Shown piece by piece: positions 5,826-6,168 of a stretch of DNA of 6,168 bases (position 1 is its first letter; each line of letters starts with the position of its first letter). The stretch spans positions 7,806 to 13,973 of the forward strand of contig PLRZ01000457.1 in the NCBI GenBank assembly GCA_003164075.1, written 5' to 3'. This DNA comes from Bryobacterales bacterium. GTDB lineage: Bacteria; Acidobacteriota; Terriglobia; Bryobacterales; Bryobacteraceae. A program made the translations under genes and the position numbers. The notes under the pieces were generated by a model. The model saw only the letters and a program-made list of their open reading frames with translations. It did not search any database and was not told the origin of the DNA.

Positions 5826-6143
5826 GTGCAGCGAATCTGTTTCATTTTACAAGTCAGGCCGGAGCGCCTTGCCGAATACAAGGAGCGCCACCGAAACGTC
5901 TGGCCCGAGATGCGCGATGCGCTTTCAAAAACGGGCTGGCACAACTACTCGCTATTCCTGCGGGACGACGGCCTGTTGATCGGGTACGTGGAAACGCCGG
6001 ATTTTGACGCGGCTCGGCGTGGCATGGAAGCACTCGCCGTGAATGCGCAATGGCAGAAGGAAATGCAGCCATTTTTTGCCGCGCCTCGCGGCCGGCCGGA
6101 TGAGAACATGCTGCCCCTCGAGGAGATCTTTCACCTCGAGTAG
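5826..6143 (+). CDS. rhaM: L-rhamnose mutarotase
   Basis: RhaM interconverts the alpha and beta anomers of L-rhamnose in the cytoplasm, supplying the form used by the isomerase. From GTG 5826 the protein is 105 residues, against 104 for E. coli RhaM (YiiL), and begins VQRICFILQVRPERL like its relatives. Numbered from this start, Tyr18, His22 (in ERHRNVWPEM), Tyr41 (in HNYSLFLRDDGLLIGYVE) and Trp76 fall at the positions I recall for the E. coli active site, with His22 as the proton donor. This agreement supports the chosen start, because TTG 5805 would shift all of them by seven. The fold is a dimeric ferredoxin-like alpha/beta barrel. The gene lies 17 bases after the regulator and is probably cotranscribed with it. 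No defect is visible, although the isomerase it serves is reduced to a remnant in this locus. The 25 bases after its stop (6144-6168) show nothing recognisable. Confidence 0.96.
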   Translation: MQRICFILQVRPERLAEYKERHRNVWPEMRDALSKTGWHNYSLFLRDDGLLIGYVETPDFDAARRGMEALAVNAQWQKEMQPFFAAPRGRPDENMLPLEEIFHLE

Positions 6144-6168
6144 CGGGGGGTGCTTAAACAGTTTCGGG

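Overview
The window carries an L-rhamnose utilisation cluster, all on the + strand, from a GC-rich bacterium. The gene set, the codon usage and the style of the intergenic repeats (short GC-rich hairpins whose shadow translations read like 'EPRPQGSG' and 'SRDRKGAV') suggest an Acidobacteriota genome, perhaps of the Solibacter/Bryobacter type. That assignment rests on recollection of such repeats and not on a search.

Layout. Positions 1-1011 hold the 3' part of a PHP-domain protein gene that starts outside the window. Positions 1012 to about 1560 hold no gene. They form a mosaic of repeats: two diverged ~93-bp direct repeats (1011-1103 and 1303-1395, constant offset 292) flank a ~198-bp imperfect palindrome (1103-1300) that contains a perfect 27-bp inverted repeat. 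A cluster of short hairpins follows (1357-1462). A possible promoter (extended -10 at 1583-1591) then leads into a ~210-nt leader with several nested and mutually exclusive stems, just upstream of rhaB.

The operon runs rhaB (L-rhamnulokinase, 1812-3296, intact), rhaT (L-rhamnose-proton symporter, 3321-4388, interrupted by one in-frame TGA at 3576-3578), a C-terminal remnant of rhaA (L-rhamnose isomerase, about 4411-4650), a regulator joining an IclR-type winged helix to a periplasmic-binding-protein-like sugar sensor (4669-5808), and rhaM (L-rhamnose mutarotase, 5826-6143, intact). The last 25 bases show nothing recognisable.

How the genes fit together. In the usual pathway RhaT imports L-rhamnose, RhaM interconverts its anomers, RhaA makes L-rhamnulose, RhaB phosphorylates it, and an aldolase (not in this window) cleaves the product. 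Here the importer is broken by a single codon and the isomerase has lost about four fifths of its length, while kinase, mutarotase and regulator look sound. The locus is therefore either at an early stage of decay, or part of it is replaced by genes elsewhere, or the assembly contains errors. The most notable items are this selective damage, the unusual regulator architecture, the structured rhaB leader and the palindromic element upstream.
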